From Anaerolineae bacterium (GTDB taxonomy: Bacteria; Chloroflexota; Anaerolineae; Anaerolineales; Villigracilaceae), in assembly GCA_022616105.1 (NCBI GenBank), contig JAKEFL010000036.1, positions 1 to 36,866 of the forward strand: a stretch of 36,866 nucleotides of DNA. Reading direction: 5' to 3'. This document shows positions 8,066-15,803 of this stretch, one piece after another. Position 1 is the stretch's first letter, and the number at the start of each line of letters is the position of its first letter. Position numbers and translations under genes: made by a program. The notes under the pieces were generated by a model. The model made no database searches and was not told where the DNA came from. It saw only the letters and a program-made list of their open reading frames with translations.

Positions 8066-8746
8066 ATGAAAAATCTAAGCATTGCCGCCCTCGTCCCAAT
8101 GCGCCATCACTCCCAGCGGGTGTCAGGTAAGAATTATCGTCTATTGGCGGGCAAACCATTGTTCCATCATATAATCGAAACCCTGCTTGCAGTTCCCGAG
8201 ATCAGCGAAATTGCTGTAGATACTGACTCCGAACAAGTGATGGACGGCTTGCGACAGCACTTTCCACAAGTGAAGAACATCAATCGCCCCGAGCATTTAC
8301 GCGCAGATGATGTCCCGATGAATGACATTTTGATCCACGATACGGATCAGGTGCAGGCAGATTTTTATTTGCAAACGCACAGCACGAATCCTTTGCTCAA
8401 GCCTGAAACTGTTTCACGTGCGATCAAATTGCTAATTACCAATTACCCAACGTATGACTCACTCTTTTCCGTTACCCGTTTGCAAACACGTTTATATAAC
8501 CAGCAAGGTCAAGCCATTAATCACAATCCAGGAGAGTTGATCCAGACTCAGGATTTGCCTCCTGTATATGAAGAAAATTCCTGTCTCTACATTTTCAATC
8601 GCGAGAACCTGCTGGCGAAGCGGCATCGCATCAGCGACCACCCATTGATGTTTGAGATCAACGCGGATGAAGCCTGGGATATTGACGAAGAGTTGGATTT
8701 TGAAATTTGTGATTTCCTTTTGAAAAGACAAATAAAGAATGAATAA
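8066..8746 (+). CDS. acylneuraminate-type cytidylyltransferase (NeuA-like)
   Basis: The enzyme would activate a 2-keto sugar acid or similar sugar with CTP to give a CMP-sugar. The N-terminal ALVPMRHHSQRVSGKNYRLL segment matches the family's nucleotide-binding IPARGGSKRIPGKN loop, though the usual glycine-rich part is replaced by RHHSQ. Other conserved parts are PLFHHIIETLL, IAVDTDSE, LQTHSTNPLLK and the C-terminal INADEAWDIDEELDFE with its metal-binding acidic cluster. At 226 aa it is of normal length. It overlaps the next gene by 8 bp. No sugar-acid synthase (NeuB) or epimerase (NeuC) lies in the window, so the sugar it activates cannot be named. Confidence 0.85.
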   Translation: MKNLSIAALVPMRHHSQRVSGKNYRLLAGKPLFHHIIETLLAVPEISEIAVDTDSEQVMDGLRQHFPQVKNINRPEHLRADDVPMNDILIHDTDQVQADFYLQTHSTNPLLKPETVSRAIKLLITNYPTYDSLFSVTRLQTRLYNQQGQAINHNPGELIQTQDLPPVYEENSCLYIFNRENLLAKRHRISDHPLMFEINADEAWDIDEELDFEICDFLLKRQIKNE

Positions 8747-10265
8747 CCTTCAGCGTGTGATAAAAACTTTAGGCACGTGGTTTTCGATTCCCTGGTATCC
8801 TATTGTATTCGGTGCATATCCTGTGCTGGCATTGATCGCTTTTAACGCGGGGCAGGTCAAGGTCGAGGCAAGCTGGCGGGCCCTGCTGATATGTATTGGT
8901 TTTGCGGGGATGCTTTTCTTTTTTTTAAAATTTCTCTTGCGTGATTGGCATCGCGCCGCATTTCTATCTGCGCTATTGATGGTACTCTTCTTTTCATACG
9001 GGCATATCCATATCTTGCTTACAGAAAAATTGGAGGATTTCGACTTCACGCGCTGGTTATTGCTGGCATGGCTCCTGCTTGCAGTAATAGCGGTTGTGTG
9101 GGCGGTCAGAAAAGCTCCCTTGTCAGCTCTGGCATTAAACGTGATCGCGCTTGGGCTGGTGGTCACTTCATTGGTGCAGATCAGTCCAGGTCTCCAGAAA
9201 AGAGGCGTTCATACCCTCGGAGCGAAAAATGCACCAGTTCAGGATTTGTCTCGTCCGCAGAATCCGCCTGATGTGTATTATTTCATCCTCGATTCTTATG
9301 GACGCCAGGATCTGCTAAAGCAAGCCTATGGTTATGACAACAGTGAGTTTATTAACGCCTTGCGCGAGCGCGGATTTTATGTGGCGGAGTGCGGTCAAAG
9401 CAATTACATCCGCACAGAAATTTCAGTCACGTCAACCCTGAATATGTCTTATTTGCAAGGGCTTGATCCTGCTTTTGAGCCGGAAAGTACCCGTAGGCGA
9501 GTCTTATGGGACTCGTTCAAACACAGCGCGGCGCGTTATAACTTTGAGAGCATGGGCTATAAAACAATTGCGTTTGCCACAGGTTTTGCATGGAGCGAAT
9601 TTGATGACTCGGATGTATTCTATACGTCACCTCCGTTTTCAGCTGGGATCACAGAATTTGAAACGCTGTTCATGCAGACGACTCTCGCGCTTCACGCGCA
9701 GGACCTGGGCTGGGTCGATGCAGATGCGATCATGGGTCAGAACTTCCGCGACCGTACTTTGCTTGTGTTCGATAAAATGGACGACATCGCACGTATGCCC
9801 GAGCCGACGTTTGCATACGTTCATTTGATATCGCCGCATCCGCCGTTTGTGTTCGGACCCAATGGCGAGCATACCCACCCGGCGGATTTCTGGAATGAAG
9901 ATCGGAAATACCCCGCGAAACAATATGCGCAGGGTTATGTGAATCAGTTGACGTTCCTGAACAGGAAGGTTCTGGACGCGATGGATACATTGATATCCGT
10001 ATCGGACACACCGCCAATCATTATTTTGCAAGGAGATCACGGTCCCTGGCTTCAGCCGAAGAACAAACGTATGTGGATCTTGAACGCGTATTACCTGCCC
10101 GGCCATTCCAATAAACTCTATCCCACCGTCTCTCCTGTCAATACCTTCCGCCTGATTTTTGATGAATATTTTGGCGGCAACTATGATATGCTCGAAGACG
10201 TAAGTTATTTCTCGCCTGTGCCAAAGTTATACGAGTTTTCCGAAGTGCCGAATAACTGCAAATGA
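8739..10265 (+). CDS. membrane-anchored sulfatase/alkaline-phosphatase-fold protein
   Basis: About 508 aa: five or so membrane segments in the first 160 residues, then an extracytoplasmic catalytic domain. The domain begins PPDVYYFILDSYGRQDLL, with the first metal ligand Asp. A Thr/Ser-rich segment, YIRTEISVTSTLNMSYL, could supply the nucleophile. QGDHGPW at about 431-437 gives the second Asp-His pair. This architecture is that of lipoteichoic acid synthase-like and phosphoethanolamine/phosphoglycerol transferase-like proteins rather than soluble Cys-sulfatases, whose CxPxR motif I do not see. In this locus it may add a phospho-substituent to the glycan, or remove sulfate. It overlaps the upstream gene by 8 bp and the next by 4 bp. 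Confidence 0.75.
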   Translation: MNNLQRVIKTLGTWFSIPWYPIVFGAYPVLALIAFNAGQVKVEASWRALLICIGFAGMLFFFLKFLLRDWHRAAFLSALLMVLFFSYGHIHILLTEKLEDFDFTRWLLLAWLLLAVIAVVWAVRKAPLSALALNVIALGLVVTSLVQISPGLQKRGVHTLGAKNAPVQDLSRPQNPPDVYYFILDSYGRQDLLKQAYGYDNSEFINALRERGFYVAECGQSNYIRTEISVTSTLNMSYLQGLDPAFEPESTRRRVLWDSFKHSAARYNFESMGYKTIAFATGFAWSEFDDSDVFYTSPPFSAGITEFETLFMQTTLALHAQDLGWVDADAIMGQNFRDRTLLVFDKMDDIARMPEPTFAYVHLISPHPPFVFGPNGEHTHPADFWNEDRKYPAKQYAQGYVNQLTFLNRKVLDAMDTLISVSDTPPIIILQGDHGPWLQPKNKRMWILNAYYLPGHSNKLYPTVSPVNTFRLIFDEYFGGNYDMLEDVSYFSPVPKLYEFSEVPNNCK

Positions 10266-11233
10266 AATACACCGTCCTCCTCACGGCACCTTACATGATC
10301 CCATTTGTGGATCGTTTCAAATCTGTGTTTGATCAATATGGGATTGAACTGATTGTTCCTGATGTACATGAACGTATGGAGGAAGAAGATTTACTTAAAT
10401 ATGCGGGACAGTTCGACGGTGCAATTTGTGGGGATGACCGCTATACCAAGCGCGTGATCTCAGCCTGCGCGCCGCGCCTCAAAGTGATCTCCAAATGGGG
10501 GACGGGCATCGATTCAATCGACGCCTCAGCCTGCTCCCGTTATGAGATAAAGATCGGACGCACCCTGAACGCGTTCACCCTTCCCGTTGCAGACACGGTG
10601 CTCGGATACATTCTAGCCTTCGCCCGCCGCCAGCCCTGGATGGACAGCGAGATGAAAAGTGGAAAGTGGGAAAAAATACCTGGCAAAGCATTGAGCGAGT
10701 GTACACTTGGAGTAATCGGCGTGGGCAATATCGGCAAAGCTGTCACACGTCGAGCCAAAGCCTTTGAGATGAAAGTTTTTGGCAATGATATTATCGAAAT
10801 TGATCCTGTCTTTGTTGAAGAGACAGGCATCGAGATGACCGATCTCCAGTCTCTACTCTCTCAAAGCGATTTTGTTTCCATCAACTGTGACCTGAATCGG
10901 ACCAGCCATCACTTAATGAACTCGGATACTTTCGCTTTAATGAAACCGAATGCTGTGTTGATCAACTCAGCCCGTGGACCGATTGTTGATGAGAAAGCAC
11001 TCATCGTTGCCCTGCAAAAGGCTCAAATCGCCGGCGCGGCATTGGATGTGTTCGAACATGAACCGCTTCCGCTCAACAGTCCCTTGCTGAAAATGGATAA
11101 TGTCATGCTCGCTCCGCACAACTCCAACTCCAGCCCCGCCGCGTGGGAAAGAGTCCATTGGAATACGATCAGGAATTTGTTGGATGGGCTGGGGATTCAA
11201 TACTTGTACACGGATTTCACGGAGTATCCATAA
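10262..11233 (+). CDS. D-2-hydroxyacid dehydrogenase (phosphoglycerate dehydrogenase-like)
   Basis: An NAD(P)-dependent oxidoreductase of 323 aa. The nucleotide-binding loop GVIGVGNIGKAV is at about 150-161. The catalytic triad is complete: Arg238 in NSARGP, Glu267 in DVFEHEP and His286 in LAPHNSN. There is no ACT-type regulatory domain, so it is unlikely to be the serine-pathway SerA of full length. The ATG lies inside the 4-bp overlap with the sulfatase-fold gene. Being locked into the cytidylyltransferase operon and followed by an SDR, it probably acts in making an unusual sugar or glycan substituent; the substrate is inference only. Confidence 0.85.
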   Translation: MKYTVLLTAPYMIPFVDRFKSVFDQYGIELIVPDVHERMEEEDLLKYAGQFDGAICGDDRYTKRVISACAPRLKVISKWGTGIDSIDASACSRYEIKIGRTLNAFTLPVADTVLGYILAFARRQPWMDSEMKSGKWEKIPGKALSECTLGVIGVGNIGKAVTRRAKAFEMKVFGNDIIEIDPVFVEETGIEMTDLQSLLSQSDFVSINCDLNRTSHHLMNSDTFALMKPNAVLINSARGPIVDEKALIVALQKAQIAGAALDVFEHEPLPLNSPLLKMDNVMLAPHNSNSSPAAWERVHWNTIRNLLDGLGIQYLYTDFTEYP

Positions 11234-11543
11234 AAAGGTTTTACCCGAAGGATGGAAAATGCGTGAAAACGGCTTTTTAAAGGTTTGAACCACGGCGCCA
11301 CTGAGTCACGGAGTTTTTTATTCGTTTTCTCGGTGTCTCTGTGTCTCAGTGGTTTGCTCTTGATCCTCTACAGAAGACTCAACGAGTTTATTTTCATATC
11401 AGAACACGGAATAAATTCTGTCGTAAAATCTATGATAATCCACGCAAAGGTTCACTCTCTTGGACAAAGATTCCGTAAGAGTTAATTCTATCTCCGTCAA
11501 ATCCGTGCGCGAAGCGTCCGTGTACAAAAAATAAATCAAACTT
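11234..11543. other. 310-bp intergenic region with a hairpin repeat
   Basis: No credible gene here. It contains the imperfect palindrome at 11298-11352. Further downstream is an A/T-rich stretch ending in TAAATC (11532-11537), 6 nt before the SDR start, which may be a leaderless -10 element. The short plus-strand frame 11285-11485 is just the repeat read through. Confidence 0.6.
11298..11352. repeat. CCACTGAG/CTCAGTGG hairpin repeat, copy 1
   Basis: The arm CCACTGAGTCACGGAG (11298-11313) pairs with CTCTGTGTCTCAGTGG (11337-11352) at 14 of 16 positions, with a T-rich loop. A second copy of the same family is at 31620-31685. Confidence 0.85.
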
Positions 11544-12299
11544 ATGACAAATACAATTCTCATCACAGGCGCAGCGGGTGGGATCGGCCGCGCTACAGTA
11601 TCTCTCTTTCACGAAAAAGGTTGGCGGGTGATCGGTGTTGATCGTTCTGATTTCGGTGATAGCTTTCTGCGAGATGGATTGTTCATCAAATCTGATATTT
11701 CGCGTGCAGAAGATATGCAATCGATTTTCGAGAAGACTCACGCTTTTACGGAGAGCCTTGAAGCACTTGTAAACAACGCCGCGTTACAGGTTGCCAAACC
11801 GTTGGTGGAAACAACTGTCGAAGAGTGGGATGCGGTTATGGCATCCAATTTGCGTTCCGTGTTTTTAGGAGTTAAGCTGGCATATCCGCTGCTCAAAGCA
11901 GGCAATGGGAGTGCGGTGGTAAATGTCTCTTCTGTGCATGCGATTCAGACATCTGCAAACATCGCCGCGTATGCCGCATCCAAAGGCGGGTTGCTTGCCT
12001 TGACGCGCGCCATGGCAATTGAATTTGCGCCTGACAACATTCGCGTCAACGCTATCCTTCCAGGTGCTGTAGATACCCCCATGCTCCGCGCGGGACTGGG
12101 CAGAGGGCATGTCGGTCACGGCGATGTGCAGGATCGGCTTGATAATCTTGCGCGCAAAACGGTCAGTGGCAAAGTTGGGAAACCCGAAGAGATCGCTCAT
12201 GCCATTTATTTCCTTGCTGATAACGAACAATCATCGTTTATGACGGGTCAGGCGTTGGTGGTGGATGGCGGCGCGACGGCGAGGTTGAGTACAGAATGA
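11544..12299 (+). CDS. short-chain dehydrogenase/reductase (SDR)
   Basis: A classical SDR of 251 aa. The NAD(P)-binding TGAAGGIG is at 8-15, NNAA at 77-80, Asn102 in ASNLRSVF, the catalytic Ser in NVSSVHA (129-130), and Tyr143/Lys147 in YAASK. The C-terminal VDGG is also present. Asp33 after the second strand (GVDRSD) favours NAD over NADP. It follows the 2-hydroxyacid dehydrogenase by 310 bp and is followed by the DUF115 gene, so a role in making or modifying a sugar nucleotide of the locus is plausible. Substrate unknown. The stop codon lies at the edge of the hairpin repeat 12305-12351. Confidence 0.88.
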   Translation: MTNTILITGAAGGIGRATVSLFHEKGWRVIGVDRSDFGDSFLRDGLFIKSDISRAEDMQSIFEKTHAFTESLEALVNNAALQVAKPLVETTVEEWDAVMASNLRSVFLGVKLAYPLLKAGNGSAVVNVSSVHAIQTSANIAAYAASKGGLLALTRAMAIEFAPDNIRVNAILPGAVDTPMLRAGLGRGHVGHGDVQDRLDNLARKTVSGKVGKPEEIAHAIYFLADNEQSSFMTGQALVVDGGATARLSTE

Positions 12300-12304
12300 G
12301 GAAA

Positions 12305-12351
12305 GAGGAAAGACGAAAGATAAGAAATTCTTTCATCTTTCGTCTTTCCTC
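12305..12351. repeat. 17-bp perfect inverted repeat (A/G-rich hairpin)
   Basis: GAGGAAAGACGAAAGAT (12305-12321) and ATCTTTCGTCTTTCCTC (12335-12351) are perfect complements around a 13-nt loop. It fills the gap between the SDR and the DUF115 gene. The in-frame ATG at 12296 would translate through it, so the start at 12359 is preferred. Confidence 0.9.
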
Positions 12352-12358
12352 ACAAGCC

Positions 12359-13174
12359 ATGAAACAAACACTAAAACGCCTTATCCCATTCCCACTCTGG
12401 AATTTTGCAAGGTATTCCAATGACGCGATTCGCCGTATCCCTGAATTGCCTGCCGCCTATTTCCATCCCTGGCGGCGCGAGAGTATTCGCAGGCTCAAAG
12501 CATTGAAGAATATTCACAAGGGCAAACGTGCCTTTATTATCGGCAATGGGCCCTCTCTCCGCCAAACTGATCTTTCTAAACTTCGTGATGAATTTACTTT
12601 TGGGATGAATCGCATTTACCTGCTATTCCCCGAACTTGGATTTCATACAACATACTTCGTCTCGATCAATGATTTGGTTATTGAGCAATTCAAAGATGAA
12701 ATCCTTAACCAGCCTATACCGAAGTTTTTGGCGTGGCGTTCGCATCGTCACTTCTCACCCCAATTACCATTTACCCAATTACCAACTTTCCTTTACACAT
12801 CTTACACAGGTCCTCGTTTCTCACCCGATGTTCGCGGCCGCGTCTGGGAAGGAGCGACGGTCACCAATGTTGCTTTACAACTAGCATTCTATATGGGATT
12901 CCAACAAATCATCCTTATTGGAGTTGACCATAACTTCGCATCGAAAGGAGATGCGAATAAGACGGTTATCTCGCAGGGTGATGATCCGAATCATTTTGCA
13001 CCCAATTATTTTGGCAAAGGTGCGAAGTGGCAGTTGCCTGACCTGGACACATCCGAGATTGGATACACATTGGCGCGCGAAGCCTATCGCAAAGCAGGAC
13101 GTGAAGTTATTGATGCAACTGTCGGTGGCAAACTCACAATTTTCCCGAAAGTGGAATATGGCTCACTTTTCTGA
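12359..13174 (+). CDS. DUF115/MptE-like protein of a glycan locus
   Basis: A soluble protein of about 271 aa. The central GKRAFIIGNGPSLRQTDLSKL (from about residue 57) and the later EGATVTNVALQLAFYMGFQQIILIGVDHNF are the two hallmark segments of the DUF115 family. That family has a fold related to 6-hydroxymethylpterin pyrophosphokinase and to Maf-type flagellin glycosylation proteins. In surface-polysaccharide clusters such proteins probably act as glycosyl- or sugar-phosphate transferases. The upstream ATG at 12296 lies in a hairpin repeat and would add 21 repeat-encoded residues, so I start at 12359. Bases around 12763-12790 have a repetitive AATTACC/TTTACCC pattern, like the noncoding tract at 36716-36747. 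Confidence 0.75.
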   Translation: MKQTLKRLIPFPLWNFARYSNDAIRRIPELPAAYFHPWRRESIRRLKALKNIHKGKRAFIIGNGPSLRQTDLSKLRDEFTFGMNRIYLLFPELGFHTTYFVSINDLVIEQFKDEILNQPIPKFLAWRSHRHFSPQLPFTQLPTFLYTSYTGPRFSPDVRGRVWEGATVTNVALQLAFYMGFQQIILIGVDHNFASKGDANKTVISQGDDPNHFAPNYFGKGAKWQLPDLDTSEIGYTLAREAYRKAGREVIDATVGGKLTIFPKVEYGSLF

Positions 13175-13177
13175 ATC

Positions 13178-13224
13178 TGGAGTCCGACGGCTGCCGTCGG
13201 CGTGGAGCAAGCTCCACGACTCCA
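13178..13224. repeat. 47-bp three-way-junction palindrome (family TGGAGT...ACTCCA)
   Basis: The outer stem TGGAGT (13178-13183) / ACTCCA (13219-13224) encloses two perfect hairpins. These are CCGACGGC-T-GCCGTCGG (13184-13200) and CGTGGAGC-AA-GCTCCACG (13201-13218). Every base except three loop bases is paired. Related copies occur in genes at 19983-20030 and 26440-26511. Confidence 0.9.
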
Positions 13225-13247
13225 AAATTGATTTGAATATTTATCTC

Positions 13248-14183
13248 TTGAAACTCATTTCCATCATCACCCCATCTTTCAATCAAGCTCGATATTTGGA
13301 AACTACAATCCAATCCGTGCTTTCACAGGATTACCCGCGCATTGAATACATCCTGATCGATGGAGCCTCAACTGATGGTTCCGTTGAGATCATAAAGAAA
13401 TATGAAAACCATTTAGCATACTGGGTTTCTGAAAAGGACGCCGGCCAGGCGGATGCTATCAACAAAGGGCTTGCACGCGCGAAGGGCGAAATTATTGCCT
13501 GGCTGAATTCGGATGATTATTATTTACCGAACACGATTTCCTCCGCAGTGAAAGTCTTTGAAGAAAAACCCGATGTAGTCATGGTCTATGGCGATATACT
13601 GGCTGTGGATGAGCAAGGTAAAACAATCAACGTTTTGAAATATAAGCAACTTTCTTTGGAAGATTTATTGTGCTTTCAGATCATCGGTCAACCTGCTGTG
13701 TTCTTTCGTCGTGAGGTCTACGAGAAAACAGGCAGGCTCGATCCCACGTTCCACTTTCTACTCGATCATCATTTATGGATCCGTATCGCGAAGCAGGGAA
13801 AGATATTGCACATTCCGCAAACCTGGTCCGCGGCGCGGTATCACGCCGAAGCAAAGAATCGCGCTAAAGCCGCAGAGTTCGGACGCGAGGCCTTCCGCAT
13901 TTTGGATTGGGTGAAGAGTCAGCCTAAATTAGCACGGTCAATTTCAGGTGTGGAGAGACGCGCTCGCGCATCCGCTCACCGCGTGGACGCGCGTTATCTG
14001 CTGGATGGAGGACAGTCATTTTCTGCGTTGAAAGCGTGGATGCGCGCACTGCTCATTCATCCCCCAACTGCATTGGCGCGATTGAATATTTTGGTTTCTG
14101 CCTTGTTGAATATGAGTGGGTTAAGCGCGCTGCGTGAGTTCTTTTTACAGCGCCGGAAGCGCGGGTTTTCAGGCGATAAGTAA
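13248..14183 (+). CDS. GT2 family glycosyltransferase
   Basis: A cytoplasmic GT-A glycosyltransferase of about 311 aa. It begins with KLISIITPSFNQARYLETTI, followed by LIDGASTDGS, AKGEIIAWLNSDDYY (the DxD-type SDD metal site) and DHHLWIRIAKQ (catalytic acidic/His region). It is a close paralogue of the GT2 gene at 19802. The start is uncertain. Homology begins at about 13248, where TTG would be the start; TTG at 13233 and ATG at 13158 are in frame, but the latter would translate the three-way-junction repeat and overlap the previous gene. The C-terminus (about 90 residues) is rich in Arg/Ala helices. It ends 30 bp before the GT39 gene. Confidence 0.82.
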   Translation: MKLISIITPSFNQARYLETTIQSVLSQDYPRIEYILIDGASTDGSVEIIKKYENHLAYWVSEKDAGQADAINKGLARAKGEIIAWLNSDDYYLPNTISSAVKVFEEKPDVVMVYGDILAVDEQGKTINVLKYKQLSLEDLLCFQIIGQPAVFFRREVYEKTGRLDPTFHFLLDHHLWIRIAKQGKILHIPQTWSAARYHAEAKNRAKAAEFGREAFRILDWVKSQPKLARSISGVERRARASAHRVDARYLLDGGQSFSALKAWMRALLIHPPTALARLNILVSALLNMSGLSALREFFLQRRKRGFSGDK

Positions 14184-14197
14184 AAATTTGAATCTGA

Positions 14198-14203
14198 TAA
14201 AAT
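14198..14203 (+). promoter_or_regulatory. -10 hexamer TAAAAT, near-leaderless promoter
   Basis: TAAAAT ends 10 nt before the ATG at 14214 and no Shine-Dalgarno sequence is present. It may give the following genes a promoter internal to the locus. Confidence 0.4.
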
Positions 14204-14213
14204 ACACGGGCTC

Positions 14214-15803
14214 ATGTCCCAGAATCATCTTTCCTCTTTCTCACCTGCACTTGCGCCAGGTGCAAGTGTCTTTCCTTCGCGTTTTGCGCGCGTATTTGCC
14301 ATTGCTTTAATATTCACGATGGCATTAGCTGTCCGACTTTACGACCTCACCGACCTCCCGCTTGATTTTCACCCCACCCGTCAATTGCTTTCTGCAATAA
14401 AGGCGCGCGGCTTATACTACGAAACCCAGCCGGATGGCATCCCAACCTGGAAACTGGAGACCGCCATTCGCCAGGCAAAGCTCAAAGCGGATGTGGAGCC
14501 TGTGGTCTTTGAGCGCGTTGTTGCGTTCACTTATCGATTCACAGGGGAACAGTTATGGATCGCGCGCATATACTCTTCATTGTTCTGGCTCATTGGCGGG
14601 ATATTCCTTTTCATGCTCGTGCGCGAGTTGATCTCGTTTGAAGGCGCGATTTTTTCCGCAGTCTATTACTTGTTTTTCCCTTATTCCATCATCGCCAGCA
14701 GAAGTTTTCAACCCGATCCTTTGATGGTGATGCTTGTTCTGGCTTTTTGGTGGATGTTTTCGCGGTGGATAACCCTCACCCCCGGCCCCTCTCCCATCGG
14801 GAGAGGGGTGAAGGCGGCGATCCTCGCGGGACTTTTGGGCGGGCTCGCGATATTCATAAAATTTTCCGCGGCCTTTTTTGTGATCGGTGCTGCGCTTGGT
14901 TTGGGGTTGTCACGTTTTACGCTGCGTGAGTTGTCACGTAATACTCAAGTTTGGCTGATGGCGTTCCTTGGAATCTTGCCTGCCGCCGCGTATCTCGTGT
15001 ATGGAATTTTTATCGGCGGCTATCTCGGCGGGCAGTTCAGCGGACGGTTTATTCCCGCGTTGTTGTTGAGTCCCGTAAATTATTTGCAGTGGGCGACGAA
15101 AGCTGATTTAGCTGCAGGCGGACTTTTCAGTATGCTTGGTTTACTTGGATTGTTTTTGGTAAACAATAAACAACTGCGAAGTTTCATGATTGGTTTATGG
15201 ATCGCATATCTAAGCTATGGACTGTTCTTTAATTATCACGTTGCGACGCATGATTACTATCATTTGCCACTCATCCCGATTGTGGCGTTGTCGTTGAGTC
15301 CGTTTGGGGATTGGTTCTTCGCGCGTTTAACGGAGGCAAGCCCAAGTCCCTGGGTGCGAAGCGCAGTGTACTTCATCCTGCTCTTTGGTTTATTCTCCGT
15401 TTTGTGGAGTGTCCGCAATCAAATGAAGGCTGTGGATTATCGTCCTGAAGCCCTTATGTGGGCTGAGGTTGGTGAACAACTTGCCGATGAACGCGTTGTC
15501 GCGCTAACCCAGGATTATGGCTCAAGGCTTGAATATTGGGGGTTGAAGACTGCTGCCACTTGGCCCTATGTGGGCGACATAAATTATATTGATGCGCGTG
15601 GGGGCAGTTTTTCTTTTGACGAACTGTTCAATGAATATTCTTCAAAAAGAGATTTTTTCCTGATAACCGATTTCGATGAACTTGATCGTCAGTTGGAACT
15701 GAAGAGTAGATTGTTCGCGTCCTATCTCATCCATGCGCAAGGGGATGGTTACATAATTTTTGATCTGCGTAGTCCAATGAGCGGGGGTCATAGTGGATCA
15801 TGA
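14214..15803 (+). CDS. GT39/PMT_2-like membrane glycosyltransferase with two repeat-encoded insertions
   Basis: A 529-aa polytopic protein with about 11 hydrophobic segments. Family marks are AVRLYDLTDLPLDFHPTRQ in the first loop and ASRSFQPDPLMVMLVLAFWW in the middle. It probably transfers a sugar from a polyprenyl-phosphate carrier; such a carrier could be made by the gene that overlaps its end by 4 bp. Two segments look foreign. Residues 8-20 (FSPALAPGASVF region) are encoded by the 39-bp palindrome at 14235-14273. About residues 186-200 (LTPGPSPIGRGVK) are encoded by the hairpin at 14771-14811. The second insertion sits in a loop between membrane helices, where it would be tolerated. Both insertions keep the frame. 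Confidence 0.8.
   Translation: MSQNHLSSFSPALAPGASVFPSRFARVFAIALIFTMALAVRLYDLTDLPLDFHPTRQLLSAIKARGLYYETQPDGIPTWKLETAIRQAKLKADVEPVVFERVVAFTYRFTGEQLWIARIYSSLFWLIGGIFLFMLVRELISFEGAIFSAVYYLFFPYSIIASRSFQPDPLMVMLVLAFWWMFSRWITLTPGPSPIGRGVKAAILAGLLGGLAIFIKFSAAFFVIGAALGLGLSRFTLRELSRNTQVWLMAFLGILPAAAYLVYGIFIGGYLGGQFSGRFIPALLLSPVNYLQWATKADLAAGGLFSMLGLLGLFLVNNKQLRSFMIGLWIAYLSYGLFFNYHVATHDYYHLPLIPIVALSLSPFGDWFFARLTEASPSPWVRSAVYFILLFGLFSVLWSVRNQMKAVDYRPEALMWAEVGEQLADERVVALTQDYGSRLEYWGLKTAATWPYVGDINYIDARGGSFSFDELFNEYSSKRDFFLITDFDELDRQLELKSRLFASYLIHAQGDGYIIFDLRSPMSGGHSGS
14235..14273 (-). repeat. 39-bp palindromic repeat, copy 2, at the 5' end of a GT39 gene
   Basis: Reverse complement of 4002-4040 with one difference (38 of 39). 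It is translated in frame close to the N-terminus of the GT39 protein. Confidence 0.85.
14771..14811. repeat. CCCTCACC...CCCCTCTCCC/GGGAGAGGGG hairpin repeat inside a GT39 gene
   Basis: Perfect 10-bp arms at 14786-14795 and 14799-14808, with a 3-nt loop, follow a CCCTCACC lead-in. A related copy is at 21386-21428. In the protein it reads LTPGPSPIGRG. Confidence 0.85.

Noticed and set aside
8434-8458. AATTACC motif in the cytidylyltransferase gene as an inserted repeat
   Set aside because: The encoded residues (LLITNYPTYDSLFSV) fit the normal length and the DSxFSV motif of the family, so chance composition is more likely.
11285-11485. 66-codon plus-strand frame
   Set aside because: Mostly the CCACTGAG hairpin repeat read through; no ribosome site and no conserved features.
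11234-11543. Riboswitch upstream of the SDR
   Set aside because: The only structure visible is a repeat family that also occurs at 31620 in an unrelated context.
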